DNA of 39,199 nucleotides from Citrobacter amalonaticus (GTDB lineage Bacteria > Pseudomonadota > Gammaproteobacteria > Enterobacterales > Enterobacteriaceae). The notes below the pieces were generated by a model, which had not been told where the DNA came from, made no database searches, and saw only the letters and a list, made by a program, of their open reading frames with translations. The position numbers and the translations under genes are program-made. The DNA lies in the NCBI RefSeq assembly GCF_002918555.1, contig NZ_PQMB01000011.1, forward strand, positions 300 to 39,498. The letters run 5' to 3'. Position 1 is the first letter of the stretch. The number at the start of each line of letters is the position of its first letter. Positions 38,654 to 39,199 of the stretch are shown piece by piece.

Positions 38654-38719
38654 ATGCGAATAAATATGACAACCGCTAAATTACAGACAGCAAAAAGGGC
38701 GCCGAAGCGCCCTTTTTAA
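38654..38719 (+). CDS. Candidate small protein of 21 residues (unrecognised)
   Basis: A 21-codon frame, MRINMTTAKLQTAKRAPKRPF, runs from ATG 38654 to TAA 38717-38719. It is preceded by an outstanding Shine-Dalgarno AGGAGGAGGA at 38637-38646, seven bases before the ATG. The peptide is basic (six or so K/R, no acidic residues). Its last codons are formed by the tuf terminator hairpin and T run, read from the other strand. A possible promoter with TATGAT or TACAAT at 38603-38614 overlaps the Fur-like site, so it may be iron-regulated. I do not recognise it. Without expression or conservation data it is a candidate only. Confidence 0.45.
   Translation: MRINMTTAKLQTAKRAPKRPF
38692..38717 (-). terminator. 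Bidirectional terminator after tuf
   Basis: GGGCGC (38697-38702) and GCGCCC (38707-38712) pair, flanked by AAAAA and TTTTT, so the structure is symmetric. On the minus strand the loop is C(TTCG)G, an extra-stable UUCG tetraloop followed by a T run. It ends tuf transcription and also could end rightward transcripts from the bfd side. Confidence 0.93.
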
Positions 38720-38742
38720 GCTCAAAGCTAATTAATCAATAA

Positions 38743-39199
<457 letters not shown>

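Overview
The window comes from an enteric gammaproteobacterium of the Enterobacteriaceae. Gene order matches the rrnD - yrdA - aroE - dprA/def - trkA - mscL - zntR - alpha/spc/S10 ribosomal operons - gsp - bfr - tuf segment of the Escherichia coli chromosome. The MscL linker ([10 protein letters not shown]) and the 16S variable stretch at 1-30 look more like the Salmonella/Citrobacter side of the family than E. coli K-12. I cannot fix the species by eye.

Layout. 1-92 is the 5' end of a leftward 16S rRNA gene, and 93-440 is its leader with boxA, P2, P1 and an UP-like region. yrdA is transcribed away from it. 1096-4888 is a leftward group: dprA, smg, yrdD, tsaC, aroE, yrdB. Divergent from it is the rightward def-fmt-rsmB-trkA group (5018-9228), covering N-terminal deformylation, initiator tRNA formylation, 16S methylation and K+ uptake. 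mscL then converges with arfA, followed by zntR and yhdN.

10969-24626 holds the three large leftward ribosomal protein operons. S10 runs rpsJ to rpsQ, spc runs rplN to rpmJ, and alpha runs rpsM to rplQ and includes rpoA. All genes look intact and in standard order. Their classic regulatory sites are visible: the L4-controlled S10 leader, Pspc, the S8 target at rplE, the S4 target before rpsM, and terminators between operons.

24834-37780 is a type II secretion (gsp) island. gspAB runs leftward and ends just upstream of the S10 promoter. gspCDEFGHIJKLM and gspO run rightward from an AT-rich divergent region. The set is complete for the core machine except that no gspN and no pilotin (gspS) are present. 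A short repeat-like stretch separates gspM from gspO. After gspO come the iron storage pair bfr and bfd (leftward) and the 3' part of tuf.

Most of the window is ordinary, highly conserved chromosome. The least expected item is a 21-codon open reading frame at 38654-38719. It sits behind a very strong Shine-Dalgarno sequence and next to a Fur-box-like site, and it ends inside the tuf terminator hairpin. The compact bfd-tuf junction, where E. coli K-12 carries the chitinase gene chiA, is the other notable difference.
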